Source of the DNA: Bermanella marisrubri
GTDB lineage: Bacteria > Pseudomonadota > Gammaproteobacteria > Pseudomonadales > Oceanobacteraceae
Direction of reading: 5' to 3'
NCBI RefSeq assembly: GCF_012295615.1
Contig: NZ_CP051183.1
Location: forward strand, 2,817,001 to 2,881,000
DNA length: 64,000 bases
Shown here: positions 11,901 through 19,797 of the stretch, in pieces
Position numbering within the stretch: the stretch's first letter is position 1
Layout of the letters: each line of letters opens with the position of its first letter
The notes under the pieces: model-generated
Databases searched by the model: none
Seen by the model: only the letters and a program-made list of their open reading frames with translations
Told to the model about the DNA's origin: nothing
Made by a program: the position numbers and the translations under genes

Positions 11901-12871
11901 TTGGGTTTTGAACCAATACCTGTTGCACCCTCATCACGAATCTCGCCACCAGAACCTGTCGCTGCACCTGAGAATGGCGCAATGGCTGTGGGGTGGTTAT
12001 GGGTTTCAACCTTCATCAAGATATGCATTGGCTCTTGATGATACTGGTAATCTTTCCCTTGAGGTGTCGGGAAAAAACGCCCCGCCGTATGGCCTTTAAT
12101 AACGGACGCATTATCTTTGTATGCAGATAGAATATTTTCGCTGTAACACTCGTATGTGTTCTTGATCATTTGGAAAAGCGACTTATCTTGTGCTTCACCA
12201 TCAATGTCCCAACTGGCGTTGAAAATTTTGTGACGACAGTGTTCTGAGTTCGCTTGCGCAAACATCATTAACTCGATGTCATTGGGATTACGACCAAGCT
12301 TGTTGTAATTTTCGACAAGGTAATCAATTTCATCGTCAGCCAACGCCAAACCCAACTCGGCATTCGCTTTAACCAGTGCATCACGACCGCCTGTCTGAAT
12401 ATCAACCTGCGACATTGGTGCTGGCTCAGCCTGCTTAAATAATATTTCCGCTTCATTAAAGTCTTTAAGAACCGTCTCCACCATTCGATCAAACAAATAC
12501 GATTGGAGTTCGGTAGCGGAATCTACACCCTCAATCCAGTATGCGATGCCACGCTCGACTCGCTTCACTTTGTTCAAACCACAGTTATGTGCGATATCCG
12601 TTGCTTTCGATGACCATGGGCTAATCGTGCCGATGCGCGGCACCACCAAAACCATTTCACCACTTGGATTTTGTTTATCAGCTCTAGGACCATATTTCAG
12701 CAAGCGCTCGAGCACAGTTTGCTCTTGGTCTGTTAGGGCATCAGTAACATCTGCAAAATGAACAAATTCAGCGTAAACAGAACGCACTTCAGGATTCGCT
12801 AATTGCAATTTGCTAAGGAGTTTTTCTCGACGAAATGCAGAGAGTGCAGGAGCACCGGACAGTTTGAGCAT
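8984..12871 (-). CDS. purL: Phosphoribosylformylglycinamidine synthase PurL
   Basis: PurL converts FGAR, glutamine and ATP to FGAM in step four of purine biosynthesis. It is the large single-chain proteobacterial form: linker and FGAM synthetase domains (two PurM-like halves, with [20 protein letters not shown] and [14 protein letters not shown]) followed by a class I glutamine amidotransferase containing the nucleophile motif [10 protein letters not shown] and the histidine segment PHPERVFRA. The start at 12871 gives [14 protein letters not shown], which matches E. coli PurL at its N terminus and gives 1295 residues, the E. coli length; an in-frame upstream start at 12934 would add 21 unconserved residues. 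Confidence 0.97.
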   Translation of the reverse strand: MLKLSGAPALSAFRREKLLSKLQLANPEVRSVYAEFVHFADVTDALTDQEQTVLERLLKYGPRADKQNPSGEMVLVVPRIGTISPWSSKATDIAHNCGLNKVKRVERGIAYWIEGVDSATELQSYLFDRMVETVLKDFNEAEILFKQAEPAPMSQVDIQTGGRDALVKANAELGLALADDEIDYLVENYNKLGRNPNDIELMMFAQANSEHCRHKIFNASWDIDGEAQDKSLFQMIKNTYECYSENILSAYKDNASVIKGHTAGRFFPTPQGKDYQYHQEPMHILMKVETHNHPTAIAPFSGAATGSGGEIRDEGATGIGSKPKAGLAGFTVSDLRIPGYEQPWESEYGRPARIASALDIMIEGPIGGAAFNNEFGRPNLCGYFRTYEENVVSANEEEVRGYHKPIMIAGGYGNIREEHVQKGEIPVGGKLIVLGGPAMQIGLGGGAASSVDTGESNEDLDFASVQRGNPEMERRCQEVIDRCWQMGDDNPIVFIHDVGAGGLSNAFPELVSDAGRGGRFELREVPNDEPGMSPLAIWCNESQERYVLSVAPENLQQFAEICERERCPFAVIGEATEEEHLTVTDRHFDNSPVDLPLQVLLGKPPRMHRDVKTKNLTLPAVEFKGIELEQAAERVLQLPAVASKSFLITIGDRSITGTVARDQFVGPWQVPVADVAVTTSSYDSYTGEAMAMGERTPAAIINGPASGRMAVGEVVTNIAAANIEQLKDVKLSANWMCAAGHDGEDEKLYQTVKAVGMELCPELGLTIPVGKDSMSMKTKWNEESGEEKTVTAPLSLIVTGFAPVKDARKTLTPQLRADDEETDLILIDLGRGQNRLGASAFAQVFDQVGNEVPDVDQAEDLKAFFAVIQGLNQDDKLLAYHDRSDGGLWATLTEMSFAGHVGIDIKLDGLVDSSDDVIPALFAEELGGVIQVRKDDTEYVLAQLSAAGLGDCTQVVAQLNDQDQINVQLQDATIYSQSRIQLQRLWSRTSHEIQAIRDNSECAKQEFENLLDADDPGLHAELTFDVNDDITSALSATERPKVAIVREQGVNGQIEMAAAFDRAGFQAVDVHMSDILSGRTTLESFRGLVACGGFSYGDVLGAGEGWAKSILFNAQARDQFKAFFEREDTFALGVCNGCQMLSNLHELIPGAEHWPHFVRNQSEQFEARVAMVEVQETDSIMLQGMQGSRMPIAVAHGEGHAEFANEVDLEAVNKQGQVALRYVDNYGMVTERYPFNPNGSTQGITGLTAANGRVTIMMPHPERVFRAIQNSYQPDEWSEDGAWMRMFRNARKWCS

Positions 12872-13152
12872 TGCTGTTAGGCCTACTGTTTCATAAGTGG
12901 TGAAATTTGGAGGCGTAATTCTACTGGAAAGCACCCCTACTCACCAGAGCTATGCACAAATAAGCCAAAAGCACGAAGCAAGTTTGCAAAAGATTATTAT
13001 TTAGACACCATAGGTCAAATATTAGCCCTATATAACAAAATGATATAAAAATTTATAATTCAACAACCACGGGGGCTAGAAGCCATTTATGTGAAGTTCG
13101 GCCACAATTGTCAAACAAGCGTGTTTGGTGAAATTTAAAGCAAATAATAAAA

Positions 13153-13168
13153 TATGATGTAGATCACA
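13153..13168 (+). promoter_or_regulatory. CRP/Vfr-like site upstream of mltF
   Basis: TATGA-TGTAGA-TCACA matches the CRP consensus TGTGA-N6-TCACA at nine of ten positions. A possible -10 hexamer TATCAT lies at 13186-13191, which would place the site near -40, a class II activator position. The window encodes a class III adenylate cyclase, so cAMP signalling exists in this organism. Binding is inference. Confidence 0.5.
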
Positions 13169-13247
13169 TTTTGCTGGAAATACGGTATCATCCGCAGCAC
13201 AAGAATTAAGCAAAGCAACGCACTATTCATTATTGGGGAGGAAGGCG

Positions 13248-14714
13248 ATGCATAATCAAGCAGTTAGCAAGCGCCAATGGTTATTAAAAGCCAGTTTCGC
13301 TCTATGTCTCATATGCGTTGCCGTCATTATGGTGCTTACCACCGGCAATGATCATGGCTACGATGACATAATGGAAAGAGGTAAGTTACAAATCATCACC
13401 CGTAACAGTCCTACTACCTACTTTGAAGATAAAGACCAAGCTGCCGGTTTTGAATATGAAATGGCGTCCATGTTTGCTGACTACCTGGGCGTGGAACTAG
13501 AAGTTAAGGTCGCCGACACCCTGGAAGACCTCATTAACGAAGTGGCCTCGGGCAACGTGGCCCTTGCTGCGGCAGGCTTAACAGTTACAGATGAGCGCAA
13601 AAAGCTGGTCAGTTTCGCTGATAGCTATATGTCAGTGACCCAAAAGCTAGTTTATCGCGTGGGTTCTCAGCGGCCTCGCAATATCGAAGACCTGTTAGGC
13701 AGTAAATTGGTCGTGACCTCTCACTCTAGTCATGCACAGTACTTACGAAAATTACAACGCGATCACTTACCAAAACTTAGTTGGATCGAGCGTGAAGATG
13801 CTGAAGTGGTGGAACTTGTACAAATGGTCGAAAATGGAGAAATCGACTACACCATAGTGGACAGCAACGAATTAGAATCCATTGATAATTTTTACCCTAA
13901 TGTAGCCAGTGCATTTACTTTGGGCGAAGAACAGCAATTAGCTTGGGCGTTTGCAAAATACAGTGATCAAACTTTGATTGCCAAAGCTCGTGAATTCTTC
14001 AATCGTATTCGCGAGACAGGTGACTTGTCTCAATTAGAAGAAAGACACTACGGCCACTTGAAGCAAATCGATAATGTCGGCACTCTAACGTTCCTGCAGC
14101 AAGCGGATCAGCGCCTCCCTCGATACCAAGATTTATTCATTAAAACAGCCGAAGAGCTAGAAGAAGACTGGCGCTTACTCGCTGCTATTGGTTATCAAGA
14201 AAGTCATTGGCGCCCTCACGCTCGCTCTCGCACCGGTGTACGTGGGTTAATGATGCTAACCCTCAATACCGCGAAAGAAATGGGTATAAAAAATCGCTTA
14301 GACCCAGTGCAAAGTATAAAAGGTGGTAGCGCCTACTTTGCCAAACTGAAAAAACGTTTCGATCACATTGCAGAACCGGATCGTACTTGGCTGGCACTTG
14401 CCGCTTACAATGTCGGGGCAGGGCACCTTCGCGACGCGCAAGATATTACTGAAATGCAGGGCGGCAACCCAGAACGCTGGCTTGACGTAAAAGAACGACT
14501 ACCGCTGCTAACGCAAAAGAAATGGTACAAAAACACACGACATGGCTACGCGCGCGGGTATGAGCCAGTCAAATATGTACAAAACATTCGCAGGTTCTAT
14601 GACTTACTAGTATGGCGCGACCAGCCTGAACCAAATTACGCTTTAATGAACAAAGAAGAAAGCTTCTTTACTGCCAGCAATGGCTACAAAAAAATAGCAC
14701 CGCTTATAAACTAA
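13248..14714 (+). CDS. mltF: Membrane-bound lytic murein transglycosylase F
   Basis: MltF (YfhD) cleaves peptidoglycan glycan strands, giving 1,6-anhydromuramoyl ends. After an N-terminal hydrophobic signal/anchor (about residues 14-35), it has a family 3 solute-binding-like module (GKLQIITRNSPTTYFED through about residue 265) and a C-terminal lysozyme-like transglycosylase domain with catalytic Glu in AAIGYQESHW, then GVRGLMMLT and LAAYNVGAGH. The ATG at 13248 is preceded by GGGGAGGA; an upstream in-frame TTG at 13233 overlaps that site and is unlikely. Divergence from purL is the usual arrangement. The stop codon lies inside the downstream terminator stem. Confidence 0.95.
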   Translation: MHNQAVSKRQWLLKASFALCLICVAVIMVLTTGNDHGYDDIMERGKLQIITRNSPTTYFEDKDQAAGFEYEMASMFADYLGVELEVKVADTLEDLINEVASGNVALAAAGLTVTDERKKLVSFADSYMSVTQKLVYRVGSQRPRNIEDLLGSKLVVTSHSSHAQYLRKLQRDHLPKLSWIEREDAEVVELVQMVENGEIDYTIVDSNELESIDNFYPNVASAFTLGEEQQLAWAFAKYSDQTLIAKAREFFNRIRETGDLSQLEERHYGHLKQIDNVGTLTFLQQADQRLPRYQDLFIKTAEELEEDWRLLAAIGYQESHWRPHARSRTGVRGLMMLTLNTAKEMGIKNRLDPVQSIKGGSAYFAKLKKRFDHIAEPDRTWLALAAYNVGAGHLRDAQDITEMQGGNPERWLDVKERLPLLTQKKWYKNTRHGYARGYEPVKYVQNIRRFYDLLVWRDQPEPNYALMNKEESFFTASNGYKKIAPLIN

Positions 14715-14738
14715 GCGGTGCTATCACGATTTTTTTTG
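14694..14738 (+). terminator. Rho-independent terminator containing the mltF stop codon
   Basis: A perfect 13-bp stem, ATAGCACCGCTTA / TAAGCGGTGCTAT with a five-base loop, is followed by TTTTTTTT at 14731-14738. The TAA stop of mltF (14712-14714) forms the start of the right arm. Confidence 0.85.
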
Positions 14739-14748
14739 ACCTTACTTC

Positions 14749-14772
14749 GCCGGCTGACGCCGGCATTTTTTT
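14749..14772 (+). terminator. Second terminator after mltF
   Basis: GCCGGC-TGAC-GCCGGC followed by ATTTTTTTT; a second, GC-rich hairpin only a few bases behind the first, probably a backup stop before the convergent cysE gene. Confidence 0.85.
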
Positions 14773-14775
14773 AAT

Positions 14776-15546
14776 TTAAGATTTGGTATTTGCTTCATCA
14801 TCCAGCGCATTCCGCAACTTAGGCAATTCGCCTGTGCATTCTTTATGACCAAGATCTCCTAGGGCGCTACTCATGCGATCAATCTTTGCATCAACAGCAT
14901 GCATGTGATCTAAAAGATTATGGATTGAGCGAGCAATTGGATCTGGCATTTCATCTGTCATACCGTAGGCATCAAAGCCAATTTTATCCGCCATGGCTTG
15001 ACGACGACGATCCTGTTCATCAGATGCTTTTTCTTTTTTAACAACAATGCGACCCGGAATGCCGACCGCCGTTGCTCCGTCAGGAACCGCTTTGGTTACT
15101 ACAGCATTGCTGCCAACCCGTGCGTTTTCGCCTATTTCTACTGGCCCTAGCACCTTAGCTCCTGCACCGATGACAACACCATCCTTTAGAGTTGGGTGAC
15201 GTTTACCCGCTTTCCAAGACGTGCCACCAAGGGTGACGCCATGATAAAGCGTGACGTTATCACCAATCTCAGCCGTTTCACCGATCACCACACCCATGCC
15301 GTGATCAATAAAAAAACCCTTACCGATTTTAGCGCCTGGGTGGATTTCAATTCCCGTAAACCAGCGGCTCATGAAGCTGACAAATCGTGCAGGGTATTTC
15401 AGACCGTGATTCCAACACCAGTGAGCAAAGCGGTAATGCATTAGCGCGTGCAACCCTGGATAGGTCGTCAGCACTTCAAATGTATTACGGGCAGCAGGGT
15501 CCCGATCAAAAACGCATTTTATGTCTTCGCGTATGGTGGTAAACAC
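14776..15546 (-). CDS. cysE: Serine O-acetyltransferase CysE
   Basis: CysE acetylates L-serine from acetyl-CoA to make O-acetylserine, the committed step of cysteine synthesis. The 256-residue protein has the N-terminal helical domain and a left-handed beta-helix of hexapeptide repeats: [41 protein letters not shown] and [12 protein letters not shown]. The active-site aspartate/histidine pair region ([11 protein letters not shown]) is intact. It lies downstream of trmJ on the same strand, as in Pseudomonas, but the iscR-iscS genes that normally follow are absent. Confidence 0.96.
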   Translation of the reverse strand: MFTTIREDIKCVFDRDPAARNTFEVLTTYPGLHALMHYRFAHWCWNHGLKYPARFVSFMSRWFTGIEIHPGAKIGKGFFIDHGMGVVIGETAEIGDNVTLYHGVTLGGTSWKAGKRHPTLKDGVVIGAGAKVLGPVEIGENARVGSNAVVTKAVPDGATAVGIPGRIVVKKEKASDEQDRRRQAMADKIGFDAYGMTDEMPDPIARSIHNLLDHMHAVDAKIDRMSSALGDLGHKECTGELPKLRNALDDEANTKS

Positions 15547-15598
15547 AGTCTCTCCTGTTGAGTCACTGATTAGAAAGTATCAACCATGAGGGCGGTTT

Positions 15599-16360
15599 CT
15601 ACTGCTTATTATTTCTTAAAACCATCTTGAGGATGCCACGTAAAATGTTGACTTCTACCTTGTCGGGCATGGCTCTTTGGAACAATCTCCGTAAGCGTGG
15701 CATTAATTGTTTCGGATTATTGGGGTCTAAAAACTGAATATCAACCAAAGTTTCTTCTAAATGCTGGAAAAAACCGTTCATCTCTCCTTGCGTGGCCAAT
15801 TCGTTGTCCCAACTGACTCCCCAATCCCCTTCATACTCAGGCTCCAAGGCCTGTTGGTGATCCAAGGCCGCCATTCTCACCTCGTAGCAGAGAACTTGTG
15901 CCGCCGCTGCTACATTGAGTGAGGCATAATCTGGATTCGCTGGTATATGGATATGAACCTGACACATGGCCAACTCGTCATTGGTTAAGCCGGTACGCTC
16001 ACGTCCTAGCACCAAGGCCACCTTTTGCCCTCGGGGCAATACCTCCATGGACTTAGCAGCCGCTTTGCGCGGATGCATCAACGGCCAGGGTAAGTGACGA
16101 CTGCGGGCGCTGGCGCCCATGACCACAGCACAATCCTCAATGGCTTGCTCAAACGTGGAAACCACTTTGGCGCTGGCCAATAGGTCCGTGGCGCCGCTGG
16201 CCATGGCAATCGCGTCATCACAAAGGTTGTTAGGATCAAAGGACTTTGGCTCAACCAATACCAAATCATTAATCCCCATAGTTTTCATAGCACGAGCCGT
16301 GCTGCCAATATTACCGTTATGACTGGTACCAATTAGTACAATTCGTAGATTTTCGAGCAT
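15599..16360 (-). CDS. trmJ: tRNA (cytidine/uridine-2'-O)-methyltransferase TrmJ
   Basis: TrmJ is a SPOUT-class enzyme that 2'-O-methylates position 32 of several tRNAs with SAM. The knot signatures are clear: GTSHNGNIGSTARAMKTMGI at residues 12-31 (including the catalytic Arg), LVLGRERTGLTNDEL, and IPANPDYASLNVAAAAQVL. The 253-residue length is normal. It is divergent from suhB and upstream of cysE with a gap of about 50 bases, suggesting one transcript. Confidence 0.96.
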   Translation of the reverse strand: MLENLRIVLIGTSHNGNIGSTARAMKTMGINDLVLVEPKSFDPNNLCDDAIAMASGATDLLASAKVVSTFEQAIEDCAVVMGASARSRHLPWPLMHPRKAAAKSMEVLPRGQKVALVLGRERTGLTNDELAMCQVHIHIPANPDYASLNVAAAAQVLCYEVRMAALDHQQALEPEYEGDWGVSWDNELATQGEMNGFFQHLEETLVDIQFLDPNNPKQLMPRLRRLFQRAMPDKVEVNILRGILKMVLRNNKQ

Positions 16361-16472
16361 TTTTCGCAGAATATTGAAGAAATTGCTCCCAGTGTACTCG
16401 TTTTACTTAGAGTTCTGAAAAGTTTTTGGTAGAATGCTCGGCCCTAAATTTTACTGAGCGTTATAGATCTCT

Positions 16473-17255
16473 ATGCAACCCATGGTCAACCTAGCCCTGC
16501 GTGTCCTTCGTGATGCTGGCCAAGAGCTGGTCCACGCAGTGGAGCGTTTCGATTTCGAACGCGCTTCAGATCAGGAAATCAGCAAATTCATTGCCGACTG
16601 TGCCATTGGTACCGAGAAGCAAATTATCTTTAAACTGCGTAAACACTTCGCAAACGACAGCTTTGAAGGCCGCGAAACAGGTCGCAAAGATGCTGAAGAA
16701 CCCAGTGGTACGGTATGGCATATCAGCCCTATCGAAGGCCAAGAAAACTTCCGCACAGGTTTTCCTTGCTTCAGCATGGTTATTGCCTGCCAAGTGAACG
16801 GAAAAACCGAGCATGCGATTGTAGTAAACCCAGTTACCGGTCAAGAATTCACTGCCACTCGCGGTCGCGGCACCGAAATGAATGGTCGCCGCATGCGTAC
16901 CGGCGAGAAGACCAAGATCAATCAAGCCATGCTTGGCGTTAAATTCCCAGGTATTGCGCAAAATGAGCAAAATGACCGCATTCGTCAGCGCATCAGTAAG
17001 CTGGCCCAAGAAACTCGCATGATTCGCGCTATGGGTGACGATGCTCTTAGCCTTGCACATCTTGCAGCAGGCCACTTAGACGCTGTTTGGTTAAGCCGCG
17101 TTGATAGCACTGCCCTCCAAGCTGGAGCACTATTAGCGAAAGAAGCAGGCTGCCTACTGACTGATTTTAGTGGTGGTGCTCATTATGAAGCAGACGGCGA
17201 CGTTATCGCCGCCAACCCTAAGCTCATCAAGAGCTTAATTAAAGCTTCAATCTAA
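16473..17255 (+). CDS. suhB: SuhB orthologue lacking catalytic residues
   Basis: This is the inositol-monophosphatase-family protein at the conserved suhB position, divergent from trmJ. In E. coli SuhB has a second role in the NusA/NusB/NusE/NusG antitermination complex on rRNA operons. The fold is recognisable from MQPMVNLALR at the N terminus to TDFSGG near the C terminus. The Mg-binding residues are gone: the usual GEES is GRET (residues 66-69), DPLDGT is SPIEGQ (residues 85-90), and the Asp of WDxAAG is replaced in TALQAG. It should be inactive as a phosphatase; retention in place suggests the Nus-factor role is what is kept. A second, intact family member lies at 49812-50615. Confidence 0.88.
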   Translation: MQPMVNLALRVLRDAGQELVHAVERFDFERASDQEISKFIADCAIGTEKQIIFKLRKHFANDSFEGRETGRKDAEEPSGTVWHISPIEGQENFRTGFPCFSMVIACQVNGKTEHAIVVNPVTGQEFTATRGRGTEMNGRRMRTGEKTKINQAMLGVKFPGIAQNEQNDRIRQRISKLAQETRMIRAMGDDALSLAHLAAGHLDAVWLSRVDSTALQAGALLAKEAGCLLTDFSGGAHYEADGDVIAANPKLIKSLIKASI

Positions 17256-17264
17256 TCAAAGTGT

Positions 17265-17297
17265 GTCTATTCCTGTCCTGCTTGGGCATGAATAGAC
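17265..17297 (+). repeat. Inverted repeat downstream of suhB
   Basis: GTCTATTC (17265-17272) and GAATAGAC (17290-17297) form a perfect 8-bp stem with a 17-base loop just after the suhB stop. It is followed by CCCCTTCTTATT rather than a clean T-run, so it is a weak terminator or a transcript-end stabiliser. Confidence 0.4.
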
Positions 17298-17390
17298 CCC
17301 TTCTTATTCCAACATCGAACCTTGTAAAAGGTTTGGATTATCCCCACTATCTAGCTATACTCAAATAAAGATTGGTATGGAGTAGAGCCC

Positions 17391-17531
17391 TTGAAACAAC
17401 TTATTCAAACCTTCGTTGAATCCGTACAGGCTTTTATCCAACAATGGACGTTAGATCAACAAAAGCCGCAACCCATCCGTGTTGAGGTGGAAGAGCAACG
17501 CCGTCAACAGATGCAGCGTCGCCGCCGATAA
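17391..17531 (+). CDS. Hypothetical 46-residue protein
   Basis: A short reading frame starts at TTG, nine bases after a GGAG ribosome-binding site at 17378-17382, and encodes 46 residues. The first half (KQLIQTFVESVQAFIQQW) could form an amphipathic helix; the second half is Gln/Arg-rich and ends RRQQMQRRRR. It has no recognisable family. It lies alone between suhB and the deaD terminator. The coding call rests on the ribosome site, the ordered composition and the lack of any other explanation for the interval. Confidence 0.5.
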   Translation: MKQLIQTFVESVQAFIQQWTLDQQKPQPIRVEVEEQRRQQMQRRRR

Positions 17532-17606
17532 AAATAACATAAGCAATAATAGTGCAACTTGACCCTAGCGGTCACAGAGCTGTCAGAAAACGAATTCAAA
17601 AAAAAA

Positions 17607-17637
17607 CCCAAGCAGCCTTCACTGCTTGGGCTTTTTA
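17607..17637. terminator. Bidirectional terminator between small gene and deaD
   Basis: CCCAAGCAG (17607-17615) and CTGCTTGGG (17622-17630) form a 9-bp stem, preceded by an A-run and followed by CTTTTTATTT, so it can act for the leftward deaD transcript and for rightward transcription. Confidence 0.92.
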
Positions 17638-17668
17638 TTTAAGCCAATCTTTTAAACAAGCTTATAGC

Positions 17669-19513
17669 TTACAGGGCACTCATGCGAGGCTTGCGATCAC
17701 CGGTACGCTTAGGCTTACCTGACTTAGCACCGCCCTTATTCTGACCACGCTCGCCTTGAGGCTTCTTACCTTTGTTGCCACCTTTCGCATTGCGGCGTGG
17801 CTTTTGACCACCGCCAGCACCACGGTTCTTCAATGGTTCGATATTAATCGGACGACCACAAACACGTGCTTTCTTCAGATGTGTCAATGTCTCTTCAGGC
17901 ATGCCCGATGGTAAATCGACCGATGCGAATGTATCATAAATCTCAATATGGCCAATGAACTTGCTTTCAATGTCCGCTTCGTTGGCTATGGCGCCAACGA
18001 TATTGCCTGGCTTAACCCCGTCTTTATAGCCAACCGCTAGTCGATAGCGACGCATTTCCACATCCGGGAAATCTTTCAACGGCATGGCTTCCAATTCAAT
18101 AGGCTTACGCTCTTCTCGGCCACTGTTATTACGACGCTCTTTTCGTTCGCCGCGCTCACCACGATCGGTTTCTGGTTTAAAGCGTGGTTCCGATTCATCC
18201 ATAAATAATGGCTTGTTTCCTTGTGACATTTGCGCAAAGGCAGCTGCCAATTCAATCGGATCTAATGCTGGTTGCTCAGCCAAAATTTCACTGGCAATCT
18301 TTTTAAAGATCTCTATATCACGACCTTCAATGTGTTCAAGCGCTCGCACTTTAAATTGATCGCGACGTTTAGCGTTCACTTCTTTCGCCGTAGGCAATTC
18401 AATTTGCTGAATCTTCTTACGTGTAACACGCTCGATGGTGCTCAGCATACGGCGCTCACGGGGACGCACAAACAAAATCGCTTCACCTGAACGACCTGCA
18501 CGACCAGTACGGCCGATACGGTGTACGTACGACTCTGCATCATAAGGAATATCATAGTTCACCACGTGACTGATACGCTCTACGTCAAGACCACGTGCAG
18601 CCACGTCCGTTGCTACTAGCATGTCCACTTGACCCTTCTTCAGACGATCAACCGCACGCTCTCGCTGTGCTTGAGCCACATCACCGTTTAATGCTTCACA
18701 GCGTAAACCATGAGAGCGCATATAATCTGCTACCTCTTCAGTGGCTTGCTTAGTACGAACAAACACCATCATGGCGTCGAATTCGCTGGTCTCACAGATG
18801 CGCAACAATGCTTGGTTCTTATCGACACCTTTTACTAGCCAATATTTCTGCTCGATAGACTCATTGGTCGCGGTTTTGCTTTTAATTCGAATCTCAGTCG
18901 GTTCACGCAAATGCTTTTCGGCAACCGCTTTAATTTGCTTAGGCATGGTGGCACTAAATAGTGCGATCTGACGCTTTTCAGGTACTTGATCCAATACCCA
19001 ATCCACATCATCAATGAAGCCCATACGCAACATTTCGTCAGCTTCATCAAGCACTACGGCACGAATGCCTTCAAGCTTCAAAGTACCGCGACGAATATGA
19101 TCCATAACGCGACCGGGCGTACCCACTACCCATTGTGGACCCTGCTTAAGTGCACGGAATTGAGAACCAAAATCGCTACCGCCATAAATGCTAGCGACTT
19201 TTACATTCGATTCATGCTTGCTGTAAGACTCCACCGCCATCGCTACTTGCTGGGCTAATTCGCGGGTAGGGGCCAAGACTAAAACCTGCGGCTCGCGCAC
19301 TTCATTCTGAGTGCGAGCCAATAATGGTAGGGTAAAGGCTGCTGTTTTACCGGTACCCGTTTGCGCTAAACCTAATACATCTTTACCTTCCAAAAGGTGA
19401 GGAATACTCTGCTCTTGGATCGGGCTAGGTTGTTCATAACCTTGCTCTTCGATAGCACGCAATAAATTAAAAGGAAGACCAAGACTGGCAAAGCCAGTGG
19501 ATGATTCTGACAT
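17669..19513 (-). CDS. deaD: ATP-dependent DEAD-box RNA helicase DeaD/CsdA
   Basis: This is a DEAD-box helicase acting in ribosome assembly and mRNA decay, especially in the cold. Helicase motifs appear in order: Q motif (GYEQPSPIQ), AQTGTGKT, PTRELAQQ, TPGRVMDH, DEADEML, SATMP, ARGLDVERISHVVNYD and HRIGRTGRAGR. A DbpA/CsdA-type RNA-binding domain (YRLAVGYKDGVKPGNIVGAI) and a basic Gly/Lys/Arg-rich tail follow. The 614-residue length fits DeaD rather than the shorter DbpA or SrmB. The long hairpin-containing leader upstream recalls cold-shock mRNAs. Confidence 0.95.
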   Translation of the reverse strand: MSESSTGFASLGLPFNLLRAIEEQGYEQPSPIQEQSIPHLLEGKDVLGLAQTGTGKTAAFTLPLLARTQNEVREPQVLVLAPTRELAQQVAMAVESYSKHESNVKVASIYGGSDFGSQFRALKQGPQWVVGTPGRVMDHIRRGTLKLEGIRAVVLDEADEMLRMGFIDDVDWVLDQVPEKRQIALFSATMPKQIKAVAEKHLREPTEIRIKSKTATNESIEQKYWLVKGVDKNQALLRICETSEFDAMMVFVRTKQATEEVADYMRSHGLRCEALNGDVAQAQRERAVDRLKKGQVDMLVATDVAARGLDVERISHVVNYDIPYDAESYVHRIGRTGRAGRSGEAILFVRPRERRMLSTIERVTRKKIQQIELPTAKEVNAKRRDQFKVRALEHIEGRDIEIFKKIASEILAEQPALDPIELAAAFAQMSQGNKPLFMDESEPRFKPETDRGERGERKERRNNSGREERKPIELEAMPLKDFPDVEMRRYRLAVGYKDGVKPGNIVGAIANEADIESKFIGHIEIYDTFASVDLPSGMPEETLTHLKKARVCGRPINIEPLKNRGAGGGQKPRRNAKGGNKGKKPQGERGQNKGGAKSGKPKRTGDRKPRMSAL

Positions 19514-19797
19514 CTGTTATAACCTGTTTTTTGGGGAGTACTTTCTAGATCGGCGCTGAATACATGCACGGGCATGCTCCAAGGGGCTCAATCAAAATTA
19601 ATCCACGTTAATTTGATTCCCACCACCCTGCACATTGGTCGAGACGACCTTCAATAGACGACAGTGACGCATCACTGTGTTCTGAAATCCAAAGATTCTT
19701 CTTTGGATACACGATAGGACCTGGGGAATACCTCAATAGGGGGCGCATTCTGCCAGTTTTGTTTATAAACTGCCAGTACATTTATAGTCTTTTTTGT
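19514..19797 (-). promoter_or_regulatory. Structured leader region of deaD
   Basis: The 284-base gap between tilS and deaD contains three compact hairpins: ATCCAAAGA-TTCT-TCTTTGGAT at 19687-19708 (perfect 9-bp stem), ACAGTGA-CGCA-TCACTGT at 19661-19678 (perfect 7-bp stem) and CATGC-ACGG-GCATG at 19563-19576. Two TGCCAGT direct repeats lie at 19751-19757 and 19771-19777. E. coli csdA has a long structured 5' untranslated region, so a regulatory leader is plausible but unproven. Confidence 0.5.

Noticed and set aside
16566-17075. 169-codon frame antisense to suhB
   Set aside because: It is a shadow of the suhB reading frame, which has clear family similarity along its whole length.
19741-19797. 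TGCCAGT direct repeats considered as an iteron or attachment site
   Set aside because: Only two copies with no integrase or replication gene near; more likely part of the deaD promoter region or chance.
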